DNA from: Evansella cellulosilytica DSM 2522
Lineage (GTDB): Bacteria; Bacillota; Bacilli; Bacillales; Salisediminibacteriaceae
Direction of reading: 5' to 3'
Assembly (NCBI RefSeq): GCF_000177235.2
Contig: NC_014829.1
Location: forward strand, 1,178,001 to 1,242,000
DNA: 64,000 bases
Made by a program: the position numbers and the translations under genes. Positions within the stretch are counted from its first letter, which is position 1. Every line of letters begins with the position of its first letter. Under the pieces are notes generated by a model that was not told the DNA's origin, searched no databases, and saw only the letters and a list, made by a program, of their open reading frames with translations. Shown here in pieces: positions 51,717 to 61,700 of the stretch.

Positions 51717-52628
51717 GTGCCTAATTTAAACAAACGAAAACTAACAAAAAAACAATTAAATGAATGGAAGTGGGGATGGTTTTTCGTAGCTCCTACACTT
51801 ATTGGTCTAATAGTATTGAATATTATTCCTATATTTCAGACCCTATACTTAAGTTTGTTTAGAAGTGGTGATTTTGGTAGAGGAAATATATTTGTAGGAT
51901 TTGATAATTACGTTAGATTGTTCAATGATACTCAAGTATGGCATGCTGTTTCTAATACATTGGTGTATACAGCCATTGTTGTTCCGGTTTCGATTTCAAT
52001 TTCCATTGTTATTGCAGTTTTATTGAACCAAAAAATATTTGCAAAAACAACTTACCGTACTATTTATTTTATTCCAATGATCGCTGCCCCTGCTGCTGTT
52101 ACGATGGTATGGAAGTGGATGTATAACAATCATTTTGGACTTATTAATTATGCGTTGAAAAGTGTAGGTCTTCCAACAGTGGACTGGCTTCACGATCCGA
52201 ATGTTGCTCTAATATCAATAGCAATCATCGGTATATGGAGCATTATTGGTTATAACGTAGTCCTTATGCTGGCTGGATTACAAGAAATTCCAAAAGATTA
52301 CTATGAGGCTTCAATGATTGATGGTGCAGGACCAATTTACCAATTATTTAATGTAACGATTCCATTGCTATCACCAACTTTATTCTTCATTTCAGTAACA
52401 ACAATTATCCAATCTATGCAAGTGTTTGATTTTATTTATATGATGATTGATGTTAGCAACCCGGCATATGAACGTACCGTTTCACTTGTTTATTTATTTT
52501 ATAATAATTCTTTTAGATATGGAGATAGAGGCTATGGTTCAGCTATTGTAATGCTACTATTGGTAATTATTATGATTATTACCGTATTCCAACTAAAAGC
52601 ACAGAAGAAATGGGTTAACTATAGATAG
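51717..52628 (+). CDS. Sugar ABC importer permease 1 (MalF-like)
   Basis: 303 residues from GTG 51717. Six membrane segments with the family 1 permease pattern (APTLIGLIVLNIIPIFQTLY) and the EAA loop YEASMIDGAGPIYQLFNVTI, which binds the ATPase. Upstream bases GAGGTAGGATG give a moderate ribosome-binding site. It is the MalF/MsmF member of the two-permease importer; the next gene is its partner, five bases away in frame shift terms. Confidence 0.9.
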   Translation: MPNLNKRKLTKKQLNEWKWGWFFVAPTLIGLIVLNIIPIFQTLYLSLFRSGDFGRGNIFVGFDNYVRLFNDTQVWHAVSNTLVYTAIVVPVSISISIVIAVLLNQKIFAKTTYRTIYFIPMIAAPAAVTMVWKWMYNNHFGLINYALKSVGLPTVDWLHDPNVALISIAIIGIWSIIGYNVVLMLAGLQEIPKDYYEASMIDGAGPIYQLFNVTIPLLSPTLFFISVTTIIQSMQVFDFIYMMIDVSNPAYERTVSLVYLFYNNSFRYGDRGYGSAIVMLLLVIIMIITVFQLKAQKKWVNYR

Positions 52629-52641
52629 AGAGGTGATTGGA

Positions 52642-53475
52642 ATGGAGATAAAACATAAAATACTTAAAAAAACAGCTATTCATGCGATCTTAATATTTGG
52701 TGCTATTATAATGATCTTTCCATTTGTTTGGATGGTATTGACAGCGTTTAAAACTGTTACAGAGTCAACCTCGATGAATCCTTTTGTGTTCTTCCCAAGT
52801 GAATGGCGGTTTGATAACTTTATAGCAGTTATAGAGAGAAATAATTTCGTTATATTATATTTTAATACAATAGCAATGATGTTTTGGAGGGTTGTATCCG
52901 CAGTAGTCTTTAGTGCAATGGCAGCATATGCGTTAGCAAGATTGAATTTCCCAGGTAGAAATATTATTTTTGGATTGGTGCTATTTCAAATGATGGTTCC
53001 TCCGCAAATTTTTATCATACCACAATACTTAATGGTAGATTTTATGGGTATGAGAAATACAATATTTGCTTTAGTTTTTCCGGGTATTGTTAGTGCTTTC
53101 GGTACGTTTTTGCTTCGTCAATTCTTTTTGCAATTGCCAAAGGAGCTTGAGGAAGCCGCAATAATAGATGGAGCGAATATTGGACAAATATTCATCAAAA
53201 TTATGTTCCCGTTAGTAAGGTCAGGTTTAATTGCACTTGGTATCTTTACTGCATTATTTGCCTTTAAGGATCTAATGTGGCCTTTAATTATAAATAACCA
53301 TGAAAATGCTGCAGTATTATCATCGGCTTTAGCTAGAATTCAAGCGGCATATTCAGTTAATTATCCCCAGTTAATGGCTGCTTCTGTACTTGCCATTTGG
53401 CCAATGCTTTTGGTTTATTTACTATTTCAGAGAAAATTTATTGAAGGTATTTCGACTTCTGGTGGGAAACTTTAA
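52642..53475 (+). CDS. Sugar ABC importer permease 2 (MalG-like)
   Basis: 277 residues from ATG 52642 (AGAGGTGATTGG upstream; the GTG at 52633 is part of that site). Six membrane segments, with MMVPPQIFIIPQYLMVDFMG and the EAA loop LEEAAIIDGANIGQIFIKIM. It pairs with permease 1. The alpha-galactosidase follows 39 bp later in the same operon. Confidence 0.9.
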   Translation: MEIKHKILKKTAIHAILIFGAIIMIFPFVWMVLTAFKTVTESTSMNPFVFFPSEWRFDNFIAVIERNNFVILYFNTIAMMFWRVVSAVVFSAMAAYALARLNFPGRNIIFGLVLFQMMVPPQIFIIPQYLMVDFMGMRNTIFALVFPGIVSAFGTFLLRQFFLQLPKELEEAAIIDGANIGQIFIKIMFPLVRSGLIALGIFTALFAFKDLMWPLIINNHENAAVLSSALARIQAAYSVNYPQLMAASVLAIWPMLLVYLLFQRKFIEGISTSGGKL

Positions 53476-53514
53476 GGTCTTCTATACAGAATAATTGAAA
53501 ACAGGAGGTTGACT

Positions 53515-55731
53515 ATGGCTATCGTATTTCATGAAGACGCAAAAGAGTTTCATCTTTATAACAATGAAATTAGTTATATTATAAAAATCTTAGAAAACAA
53601 TCAACTTGGAAATTTGTATTATGGAAAGAAGGTTCGAGACCGAAATAGTTTTGCACACTTGCTAAAAGGAGACTTAAGACCTTTAAATGCGTATGTATTT
53701 GAAAATGACTATACATTATCATTACAACAAACGAAGCAAGAGTATCCATCCTATGGTACTACGGATTTCAGATATCCTGCCTTTGAAATCAAACAAGAAA
53801 ATGGTAGCAGAATTACTAATTTTGAGTATCATTCACATCAAATATTTCATGGGAAGAAAAAACTAGATGGTCTGCCAGCAACTTATGTAGAGGAGGAGAA
53901 CGAGGCAACAACGCTTGAAATCACTTTGTTTGATCGTATCATTAATACGAAAATAATTCTTAGCTACTGTATCTATGAAAACCTTCCAATCATCACTAGG
54001 AATACTAGGTTTATTCATGAAGGAAACAGCAAAATCATTCTTACTAGATCAATGAGTGCGTCAGTCGATTTACCAGATAGTCATTTTGATATGATTCATT
54101 TAGCTGGAGCTTGGAGTAGAGAGCGGCATGTAAAGGTGAGGAAATTAGAGCAAGGTACGCAAGGAATTCACAGTATGACAGGTACGAGTAGCGCAGAACA
54201 TAATCCTTTTATCGCTTTGAAAAGACCTAATACGGACGAAACCTCTGGCGAAGCTTACGGATTTAGTTTTGTTTATAGTGGAAACCATTTAGAACAAGTG
54301 GAGGTCGATACTTTTGGTCGAACGAGGGTTCTTATAGGTATCCATCCAGATACCTTTGAATGGCCTTTGGAGGAAGGGGAAGAATTCCAAACACCTGAAG
54401 TTGTCATGACGTATTCCGATAAAGGGTTAAATAAAATGAGTCAGTCTTTTCATACTCTATACCGTACTAGGTTAGCACGAGGATATTGGAGAGATAAGCC
54501 AAGACCAGTAGTCATTAACAACTGGGAAGCGACAGATATGGATTTTACGGAAGAGAAAATATTGAGCATTGCTAGAGCAGGAAAAGAGCTAGGGGCAGAG
54601 TTATTTGTATTGGACGATGGTTGGTTTGGTAGTCGAGACAATGATAAAGCAGGTTTAGGAGATTGGTACGTTACAAACTTTAACAAACTACCAGAAGGTA
54701 TTACTGGCCTAGCTAAAAAAGTAGAAGAAATGGGATTAAAGTTTGGTCTTTGGTTTGAACCGGAAATGGTGAACAAGGATAGTGATTTATATCGTAAGCA
54801 CCCTGATTGGATTATTTCGACACCGAACCGCCGACAATCACCTTCACGAAATCAGCATGTACTAGATTACTCAAGAGAAGAAGTAGTTGATTATATATAT
54901 CGTTTAATGGAACGAGTGTTAAGTGAGGCGAAAATATCTTATGTGAAATGGGATATGAATCGGTATATTACAGAATGTTTTTCACATGTGAAAACAGCGG
55001 AGAATCAAGGTAAAACTTTTCATCAATATGTACTTGGTGTTTATTCTTTATATGAAAGATTAATGGAAAGATTTCCATACATTTTGTTTGAATCATGCTC
55101 TAGTGGTGGTGCAAGATTTGATCCAGGTATACTCTACTATGCACCTCAAGGATGGACTAGTGATGATACCGATGCAGTTGAGCGATTGAAAATACAATAT
55201 GGTACTTCTTTTGTTTATCCTGTCAGTAGTATGGGCGCACACGTATCGGAGGTTCCGAATCACCAAGTAAGGCGAACGACACCTATTGAAACGAGAGCAA
55301 ACGTTGCTTATTTTGGTGCTTTTGGATATGAAATGGACTTGAACACGTTGTCGGATAGAGAAAAAGAAGTAGTAAAAAAGCAAATAACCTTTTATAAATC
55401 TCATAGAGAACTGTTACTGTATGGAACGTTCTATCGACATTTAAGTCCTTTTGAGCAGCAAATAACTGCATGGAGTGTTGTTGCACAAGATAAATCAGAG
55501 GCAATTGCCGGATACTATAAGGCATTGAATGCACCTAACGATAGTTGGAAACGATTAAAACTCCTCGGTTTAGATCCGAACAAACAATATATATTGAATG
55601 GCAGTCCTAACAGTATCCATTATGGGGATGAGCTAATGCAAGTTGGGATGATGATCGATGACAGTGATTTTTGTGCGAATGCTGGTGATTTCTCTTCTGC
55701 TTTGTTTGTCCTAAGAGAGATGAAGGAATGA
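53515..55731 (+). CDS. Alpha-galactosidase, GH36
   Basis: 738 residues from ATG 53515, preceded by AGGAGG. GH36 motifs: WFEPEMVNKDSDLYRKHPDW, the nucleophile in YVKWDMNRYI (D480) and the acid/base segment WTSDDTDAVERL (about 549-553), plus ESCSSGGARFDPG. No signal peptide, so it hydrolyses imported alpha-1,6-galactosides in the cytoplasm to galactose. Length matches tetrameric AgaN/RafA enzymes. Last gene of the importer operon; the following terminator is shared with the convergent araC-type gene. Confidence 0.93.
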   Translation: MAIVFHEDAKEFHLYNNEISYIIKILENNQLGNLYYGKKVRDRNSFAHLLKGDLRPLNAYVFENDYTLSLQQTKQEYPSYGTTDFRYPAFEIKQENGSRITNFEYHSHQIFHGKKKLDGLPATYVEEENEATTLEITLFDRIINTKIILSYCIYENLPIITRNTRFIHEGNSKIILTRSMSASVDLPDSHFDMIHLAGAWSRERHVKVRKLEQGTQGIHSMTGTSSAEHNPFIALKRPNTDETSGEAYGFSFVYSGNHLEQVEVDTFGRTRVLIGIHPDTFEWPLEEGEEFQTPEVVMTYSDKGLNKMSQSFHTLYRTRLARGYWRDKPRPVVINNWEATDMDFTEEKILSIARAGKELGAELFVLDDGWFGSRDNDKAGLGDWYVTNFNKLPEGITGLAKKVEEMGLKFGLWFEPEMVNKDSDLYRKHPDWIISTPNRRQSPSRNQHVLDYSREEVVDYIYRLMERVLSEAKISYVKWDMNRYITECFSHVKTAENQGKTFHQYVLGVYSLYERLMERFPYILFESCSSGGARFDPGILYYAPQGWTSDDTDAVERLKIQYGTSFVYPVSSMGAHVSEVPNHQVRRTTPIETRANVAYFGAFGYEMDLNTLSDREKEVVKKQITFYKSHRELLLYGTFYRHLSPFEQQITAWSVVAQDKSEAIAGYYKALNAPNDSWKRLKLLGLDPNKQYILNGSPNSIHYGDELMQVGMMIDDSDFCANAGDFSSALFVLREMKE

Positions 55732-55750
55732 TTCTAAAAAAGCTGAAACC

Positions 55751-55798
55751 AAAAATTGATGTAGACGAATGTTTTATTGTAGTTCTACATCAATTTTT
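55751..55798. terminator. Bidirectional terminator between GH36 and AraC-type genes
   Basis: AAAAATTGATGTAGA / TCTACATCAATTTTT, 15-bp perfect stem, ends in TTTTTT. The last codons of the AraC-type gene (K-I-D-V-E-L-Q) are in its right arm. Confidence 0.9.
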
Positions 55799-56682
55799 TG
55801 GTGTTTTTTGTTGGAATAAACAAGTTCTTGATGCTGAGTACGGTACGTTTTTGGACTCATTTTATAGTAGTTTTTAAAAACCTTTGAAAACGTTAATGCG
55901 TTATTATAGCCGACATTTCTAGCAATCTCATTAACGAGTAGATCTGTGTTTTTCAACAGCGTACATGCCTTATCAAGTCTATATTTTACTAAGTATTCTT
56001 GAGGTGATACTTTTAAGCTCTTCTTGAAAATAGTAGTTAAGTAGCTTCGATTGATACCAATATATTCTGCAATATCAATCACTTTTATTTGTTTTTCATA
56101 ATTATGAGAGATAAAATCAAGTGCGTGTTCAACATACACGAGAAATGGATAGTCATACACTTCAGGTTTATCTGAATTGTTATCTGTCTTTTCTTGTATT
56201 AAAGCAGAAAGAAACATATAGAGATAGCCCTCTCTTTTTAAATCATTGGAATAGGTGAGTTTACTAGCACTTAACATACCATTTAAATAATGTACTAACG
56301 TCTCGCCACATTCAAATTTACTCACTCGATTCTCCTTACTAAAAGAAGCGTTTATGAGACATGATTCTGCTTTCATACCGTCAAATCCGATCCATATATA
56401 TGTCCAAGGATCATCTTTGTCGGCCTCATAGTATGTAATCTCTGATGGATAGATTAAAAAAGCATCATTTTCACCGATGTGATATGTTTTTCCATCTGCT
56501 TTTAATATTCCTTTCCCCTTAATAACGTAATGTAACAAATACTCATTACGACTAATTGGTCCATAGGAGTGGTAGGGATCGCACTCTTCTAACCCGCAAT
56601 AACAAAGATACAGATCATAAGAATTTTTTTTCAAATATTCTAAACATTTATAACGCGCGGAATGAGTATATTTTGCCTTCAT
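55774..56682 (-). CDS. AraC family regulator (MsmR/RafR-like)
   Basis: 302 residues. The N-terminal ~165 residues form a cupin-like sugar-sensing domain (ISRNEYLLHYVIKGKGILKA, LIYPSEITYYEADKDDPWTY). The C-terminal ~100 residues hold two helix-turn-helix motifs (VIDIAEYIGINRSYLTTIFK, VNEIARNVGYNNALTFSKVF). Such regulators activate alpha-galactoside operons of the msm or raf type. Its target is probably the importer/GH36 operon that converges on it. The gene ends inside a shared terminator. Confidence 0.88.
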   Translation of the reverse strand: MKAKYTHSARYKCLEYLKKNSYDLYLCYCGLEECDPYHSYGPISRNEYLLHYVIKGKGILKADGKTYHIGENDAFLIYPSEITYYEADKDDPWTYIWIGFDGMKAESCLINASFSKENRVSKFECGETLVHYLNGMLSASKLTYSNDLKREGYLYMFLSALIQEKTDNNSDKPEVYDYPFLVYVEHALDFISHNYEKQIKVIDIAEYIGINRSYLTTIFKKSLKVSPQEYLVKYRLDKACTLLKNTDLLVNEIARNVGYNNALTFSKVFKNYYKMSPKTYRTQHQELVYSNKKHQKIDVELQ

Positions 56683-56898
56683 TTAAATATCCCCTTTAGC
56701 GTATACAAATTTTTAACTAAAGTATACCACCATCTACGTTTTGTTGTCTAAACTTGTTCTTTATGTAAAATAATGTAATCTTTAGTTTCTGAGATGTCCT
56801 TCTCTATAAATAGAAGTAAGAAGCTATAGAAATTTGTCTTTATTTGGAATAATTTTCAATGTTTTTATGTAAATCTTTTAATCTATATGATATTATTA

Positions 56899-56911
56899 AG
56901 TAAAATTTACT
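56899..56911 (+). promoter_or_regulatory. Operator 2 for the LacI-type regulator
   Basis: AGTAAA-A-TTTACT, identical to operator 1, 19 bp before the lacI-type ATG: probable autoregulation. Confidence 0.75.
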
Positions 56912-56930
56912 AAAAAAGTGAGGGTGCTGG

Positions 56931-57968
56931 ATGGTAACCATAAATGATATTGCAAAAGCTGCGAAGGTTTCTACCGCTACCGTTTCTAGAGTTCTTAACA
57001 ATGATAAAAAGATGAGCGTATCAACAGAAACGCGTGAACGTATACTCGACATATCAACAAAACTAGGATATGTACCGATAAGAAAAAGAAAATCACCACG
57101 AATAATCCAAACTATGAAGAAAAATATCGGTATTTTAATGTATTGTTCTCAACAATATGAGTGGGAAGACACTTACTTTATGTCCATTCGTAAAGGGATT
57201 GAAAAGGAATGTAATCGCAAGGGCCTTTCTATTCGTAAGATCATTCATCTTGGTGATCTTGGTGATGGTGAAATGGATGACGATAATGAATTAAGAGAAT
57301 TAGACGGTGTTATATTTGTTGGTGGACCTGATAAACACGAGGAAAGGGAGTTATATGAGCTATTTGGGTCGTATATTGTTTATGTGAATAACCTTTCAAA
57401 TAGTGGAGAATACGATAATGTTGGAATTGATTACAGTTATGCAACTCATCATGCCCTTAATTATCTGTTTTCTTTAGGTCATAAGCAAATTGGTTATATT
57501 GGCGGTATTGAGCATCGTGGTCAATCAGGTCCTGAGATAGCAAATCCTAGGAAGATAGCTTTCGAGGAAACGATGGTAGAGCATAACCTTTATAACCCCA
57601 GTTTTGTACATTTATCAAAAGGCTTTCTGATTAATGATGGCTATGAAAGCATGAAGAATGTATTGAAAAAGGAAGTCGTACCTACCGCATTCTTCATTGC
57701 AAGTGACGCTATGGCAATCGGAGCTATACGTGCAATACATGAAGCGGGCTTAAATGTACCTACTGATATTAGTATAGTCAGTTTCAATGACATTGATGTT
57801 GCACAATATACTCAACCCTCATTAACAACAGTGAGAGTTTACACGGAAGAAATGGGAAAGTATGCAGTAAATATGCTTTTAGACCGTTTTGAAGAAAGAG
57901 AAATTCCAGTGAATGTATTATTTCCATCAAAATTAATAGTGAGAGAGAGTGCAGTAAAATTAAAGTAA
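56931..57968 (+). CDS. LacI family repressor
   Basis: 345 residues. Helix-turn-helix and hinge: TINDIAKAAKVSTATVSRVL, then TRERILDISTKLGYVP. The sugar-binding domain has GIDYSYATHHALNYLFSLGH and FFIASDAMAIGAIRAIHEAG. GAGGGTG precedes ATG 56931. It likely binds the AGTAAA-N-TTTACT palindromes upstream of itself, of the importer operon and of the secreted glycosidase. The inducer is probably a galactoside or galactose. Together with the AraC-type protein it gives dual control. Confidence 0.92.
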   Translation: MVTINDIAKAAKVSTATVSRVLNNDKKMSVSTETRERILDISTKLGYVPIRKRKSPRIIQTMKKNIGILMYCSQQYEWEDTYFMSIRKGIEKECNRKGLSIRKIIHLGDLGDGEMDDDNELRELDGVIFVGGPDKHEERELYELFGSYIVYVNNLSNSGEYDNVGIDYSYATHHALNYLFSLGHKQIGYIGGIEHRGQSGPEIANPRKIAFEETMVEHNLYNPSFVHLSKGFLINDGYESMKNVLKKEVVPTAFFIASDAMAIGAIRAIHEAGLNVPTDISIVSFNDIDVAQYTQPSLTTVRVYTEEMGKYAVNMLLDRFEEREIPVNVLFPSKLIVRESAVKLK

Positions 57969-57983
57969 AAAAAGAATTTTAAG

Positions 57984-58046
57984 AGAATCGTTTAACATAA
58001 CTGAAGTCACTAATAGTTTGTATTGTTATGTGAAGCGATTCTTTTG
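57984..58046 (+). terminator. Terminator after the lacI-type gene
   Basis: AGAATCG / CGATTCT outer stem with ACATAAC / GTTATGT inside, then TTTTG. Confidence 0.8.
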
Positions 58047-58259
58047 TGTATGATTTACTCCCACTTATGTTGCTGTTCCCCGTATTATGATCTCCCTTAA
58101 CCTATGTTTTAGTTCACCGAACATTACCATTTCCGCATCTGTATTACACTTCAAATAAGAGATTTTATAGTTAATATATAGTAAAAAAGTTGTGTATATT
58201 TACATAAAAACAACAGTTAAATTTAGTTAATAAGTATTACGAATTTTCAGATAAAGATA

Positions 58260-58288
58260 TTGAAAAAGTGAAATCGCTACGTTATAAT
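58260..58288 (+). promoter_or_regulatory. SigA-type promoter of the large glycosidase
   Basis: TTGAAA (58260-58265), 17-bp spacer, TATAAT (58283-58288). Confidence 0.7.
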
Positions 58289-58308
58289 TACAGAAAAGAT
58301 ATTTATTT

Positions 58309-58321
58309 AGTAAAAATTACT
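58309..58321 (+). promoter_or_regulatory. Operator 3 for the LacI-type regulator
   Basis: AGTAA-AAA-TTACT, one base different from operators 1 and 2, about 15 bp after the expected transcription start, where bound repressor would block the polymerase. Confidence 0.65.
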
Positions 58322-58555
58322 AACTAAATTAACTTAATTTACATTTTTAACTCATATAATCTAGTTTCCGTACTAGTCGCCCTCTTTTTTTACTCCTGAT
58401 AAATAAACATTTTGCTACTCATACAAGATCAATCTCATAAAGCATATGAAATCCAGATTTTCATTATTTAAAAACTCGTAATAAGCCCTATCTTTATTAA
58501 AAGGTAGTTTAATAGTTAGATTTCTAAGAAGTGGCGAAATTCAATTGATCTATTT

Positions 58556-58569
58556 TGAAAGGGCTTACA
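58556..58569 (+). promoter_or_regulatory. cre-like site (CcpA)
   Basis: TGAAAGGGCTTACA, one mismatch from the cre consensus; compare 50203-50216. It is within the transcribed leader. Confidence 0.4.
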
Positions 58570-58744
58570 CAAATTGTGGGGTTGTTAGAAACGAGATGTT
58601 GCCTCGTTTTCATAACTAGGCAACAGAAACAACTGGGCTATTACATCTCAACTTCCTAGTTCATCTCATTGAAGGGGGGGATCGTAAACATAGCTGGCGT
58701 TTAAATTGTCACATTAAATATTATTAAAAGGAGTGGAATTTTTC

Positions 58745-61700
58745 ATGCATACTTTTCGTAAAGGGTTAATGGTTCTATTATCTCTCCTCTTATTAGTTGC
58801 AGCTTTATCATTATCAGGGGCAGCGCAGACAAACGAAGAAGAAGTTCCAGAACCATTGTTTCATTGGGGATTCGAAGAAGATGAGGTAGATGGAGATTTC
58901 ATTTTTAATCAGATTGATGTGGAAGATAGTTCAGGATTTGCAGAAATGAAAGAGAATGCCACTGTAGTAGATGATGAACATAAAGGAAGTGTATTACACT
59001 TACCTGGTAATGGCTGGTTAACACTTCCTTCTAATTTATATGAGGAAGTAAATGATGAGTTAACGATAGCAGTCTGGGTGAATGTTGATAGTAACGCGAG
59101 TAATTTTTCTAGATTATTTGCATCTACAATTACGGAAAAACATTTACACTTCCAAGGGGAAACTGGTTCATGGTCTGATCCAGAGTTTGGATTTGTAGCT
59201 GGAGGGACTACAGGGTATGAGCAGTTAATTCAAATTGGGACAAGCCCAGGTGGTGCGGCAAATTATCGTGCAGCTATCATGTGGGAAGAGCAAATAACGA
59301 GAGATACTTGGCAGCATGTGACCATTACATTAAAGGATGATGGGGAATACATTGTTTATTTAGATGGTCAATCGATTAAGATTGGCGGTATGGACGGTAA
59401 TGCAAGTAATGATGATGCGACTCTAGAGGGAGCTGTACAACGGTTTTTCGATCGTGATTTCTTAGATGCATTACTATTCAATGACTTTGGTAGATCTATT
59501 TATACGTCTGATAATGATACAATAGGTTATTTTGATGATCTTCAAATCTATAATAAAGCTCTGACTCCAGAACAAGTAAGAGCAAATATAGATTCAGAGT
59601 TTAACGCAACTTTGAAAAGCATAACCATCGGTGATGATAAAATGACTGACGTCAAGAGTAAAGACATTAGATATGAAACAACACAAGGGGTAGTAGGTCT
59701 TGAAGACATTCAAGTAGAAACTACGAATCCAGATGCAGTTGTGGAGATTGAGCAACAGAACTTTCTATCTTATGCCATTACTGTTACATCACCAAATGAG
59801 CTAGTACAGACAACGTATACACTTGCTTTTTACAACCCAGATTTAGGTGCAATTGCAAGCTTTAACATGACGGAAACGAATGGGGAAATCATGCACGGAG
59901 CTAGCGGCTTTTTGTATGGTGTAAGTGAGCCTAACGTTCCGACAATTGATTTACTTGAACCACTTAAACCACAAAGTGTAGAACAAAAGCCACCTAATGG
60001 TCTACAGCATCCAACTGGTGACGGTTTAAGAGTGGCAGACACATATTTGGAAGCTGGAACAAAATGGATCCAATTGGCAGTTCAAGATATGTACTTAGAA
60101 TGGCCATATGAATATGAAGGACTAGACCATTATGAGGAATTAGTAAGAGAAACAGTGAGAACAACAAAGGAACATAAACATAGTGATAAATTTGTATATG
60201 TAATTTTTAATGAGCCTAATGGTATTTGGTTCTCAGGGAATCTAGGGGAAGATGGTTTCCTAAGTGCTTGGAAGCGAATATATAATGTTGTGAAGGAAGA
60301 AGACCCAGATGCAAAAATTGCCGGTCCTAACTTCTATCATTACGACCACAATTTTCATGAACAATTCCTTGCCTATACAGTTGAACACGATGTGCTCCCA
60401 GATCAATTCACTTGGCATGAATTATCTGGTGCCGGTTCACTGAGTAATTGGTACGATCATGTGGCTCATTATAGAGGGCTTGAAGAACAGTACGGAATTG
60501 AACTACCAATTGTGATTAATGAATATGTTGGCTGGGATGATAATGGCTCTCCAGGACGCTTAGTCCCTTGGCTTTCCAGAGTTGAAAACAGTAAGGTATA
60601 TGCAGGTCTTGCCTATTGGCATTCTGCAAACTCGTTGAATGAGTTGGCTGCTGATGCCAATAAACCAAATGGCGCATGGTGGTTATATAAGTGGTATGGC
60701 GATATGACTGGAGAAACGGTAACTACTGAAACTTACAATGCGGAAATAGAAGGTATGTATGGGTTAGCATCAATAGATGATGAAAGAGGAAAAGCCTACA
60801 CTATTTTTGGTGGGGAAGATGGGCCTATTACTGCTACTATGATTGACCTTGCGGATACAGAGACATTTAAAGATGCATCATCTGCACATGTAAAGCTGTA
60901 CCGTACTAAGTATACAGGGTTTATGGGAAGTCATGAAGTACCAAGGGTTGAATATGAAGGGAATCTTCCACTAGTAGATGGAAACCTTTATATTACAGTT
61001 CCAGATTCGGACAGTATGGATGCCTTTCATGCTATTGTAACGCCTGCAACAGATGATACTATTACGGATTTCCAAGACTATGATAGAGTGTGGACAAAAA
61101 CGTATGAGGCAGAGGATGCACAGTTAAATGGTGCGCGTGTTGAAGTTTCTGGTTGGGGAGCGGCATCTAATGACAATAGATTTGTGAGAGGCTTAAACTC
61201 ACCAGATAGGAATGTGGAATTTACAGTTGACGTGCCAAAGGATGGTAGATACAAACTAGAAGTATTTTATGGAAATGGTGCCCCATTCACTAATGGACAA
61301 AATAGAGCACAAGGTGAACTTGCTGAGCAATTATTAAAGCTTAATGGAGAAGACTATGATGTTTTAACATACGATTCTACAATTGACATTAATAAATTTG
61401 CTAGTAAAAAGCTCTATCTTGATTTAAATAAAGGTACCAATACACTACAGTTTAGCTATCACGATGGCATGGAGGCTTCCCTTGATAAGATTGATCTTAC
61501 TTATGTAGGTCAAATGGGAGAAGAAGCGCCGAAAGTATATCAATATGAAGCAGAAGAAGCAAGCTATACAGATGGATTTACGTTTTCACAAACAAAGGAT
61601 CAGTTTAGTAGTGCTGGTTATATTCAAGGTAGCGGAGAAAACCAATACACAGTTGTTGTAGAAGATAATGGTTATTACGATCTTGAAATAGGGTATGCAT

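Larger units (their letters stand above)
58047..58744. other. Long intergenic region with promoter and ~450-nt leader
   Basis: Holds the promoter and operator of the glycosidase gene and a leader of about 450 nt. Within it GTTGCCT / AGGCAAC (58594-58624) competes with GAAACGAG / CTCGTTTTC, so a regulated structure is possible. No coding frame is convincing. Confidence 0.5.
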
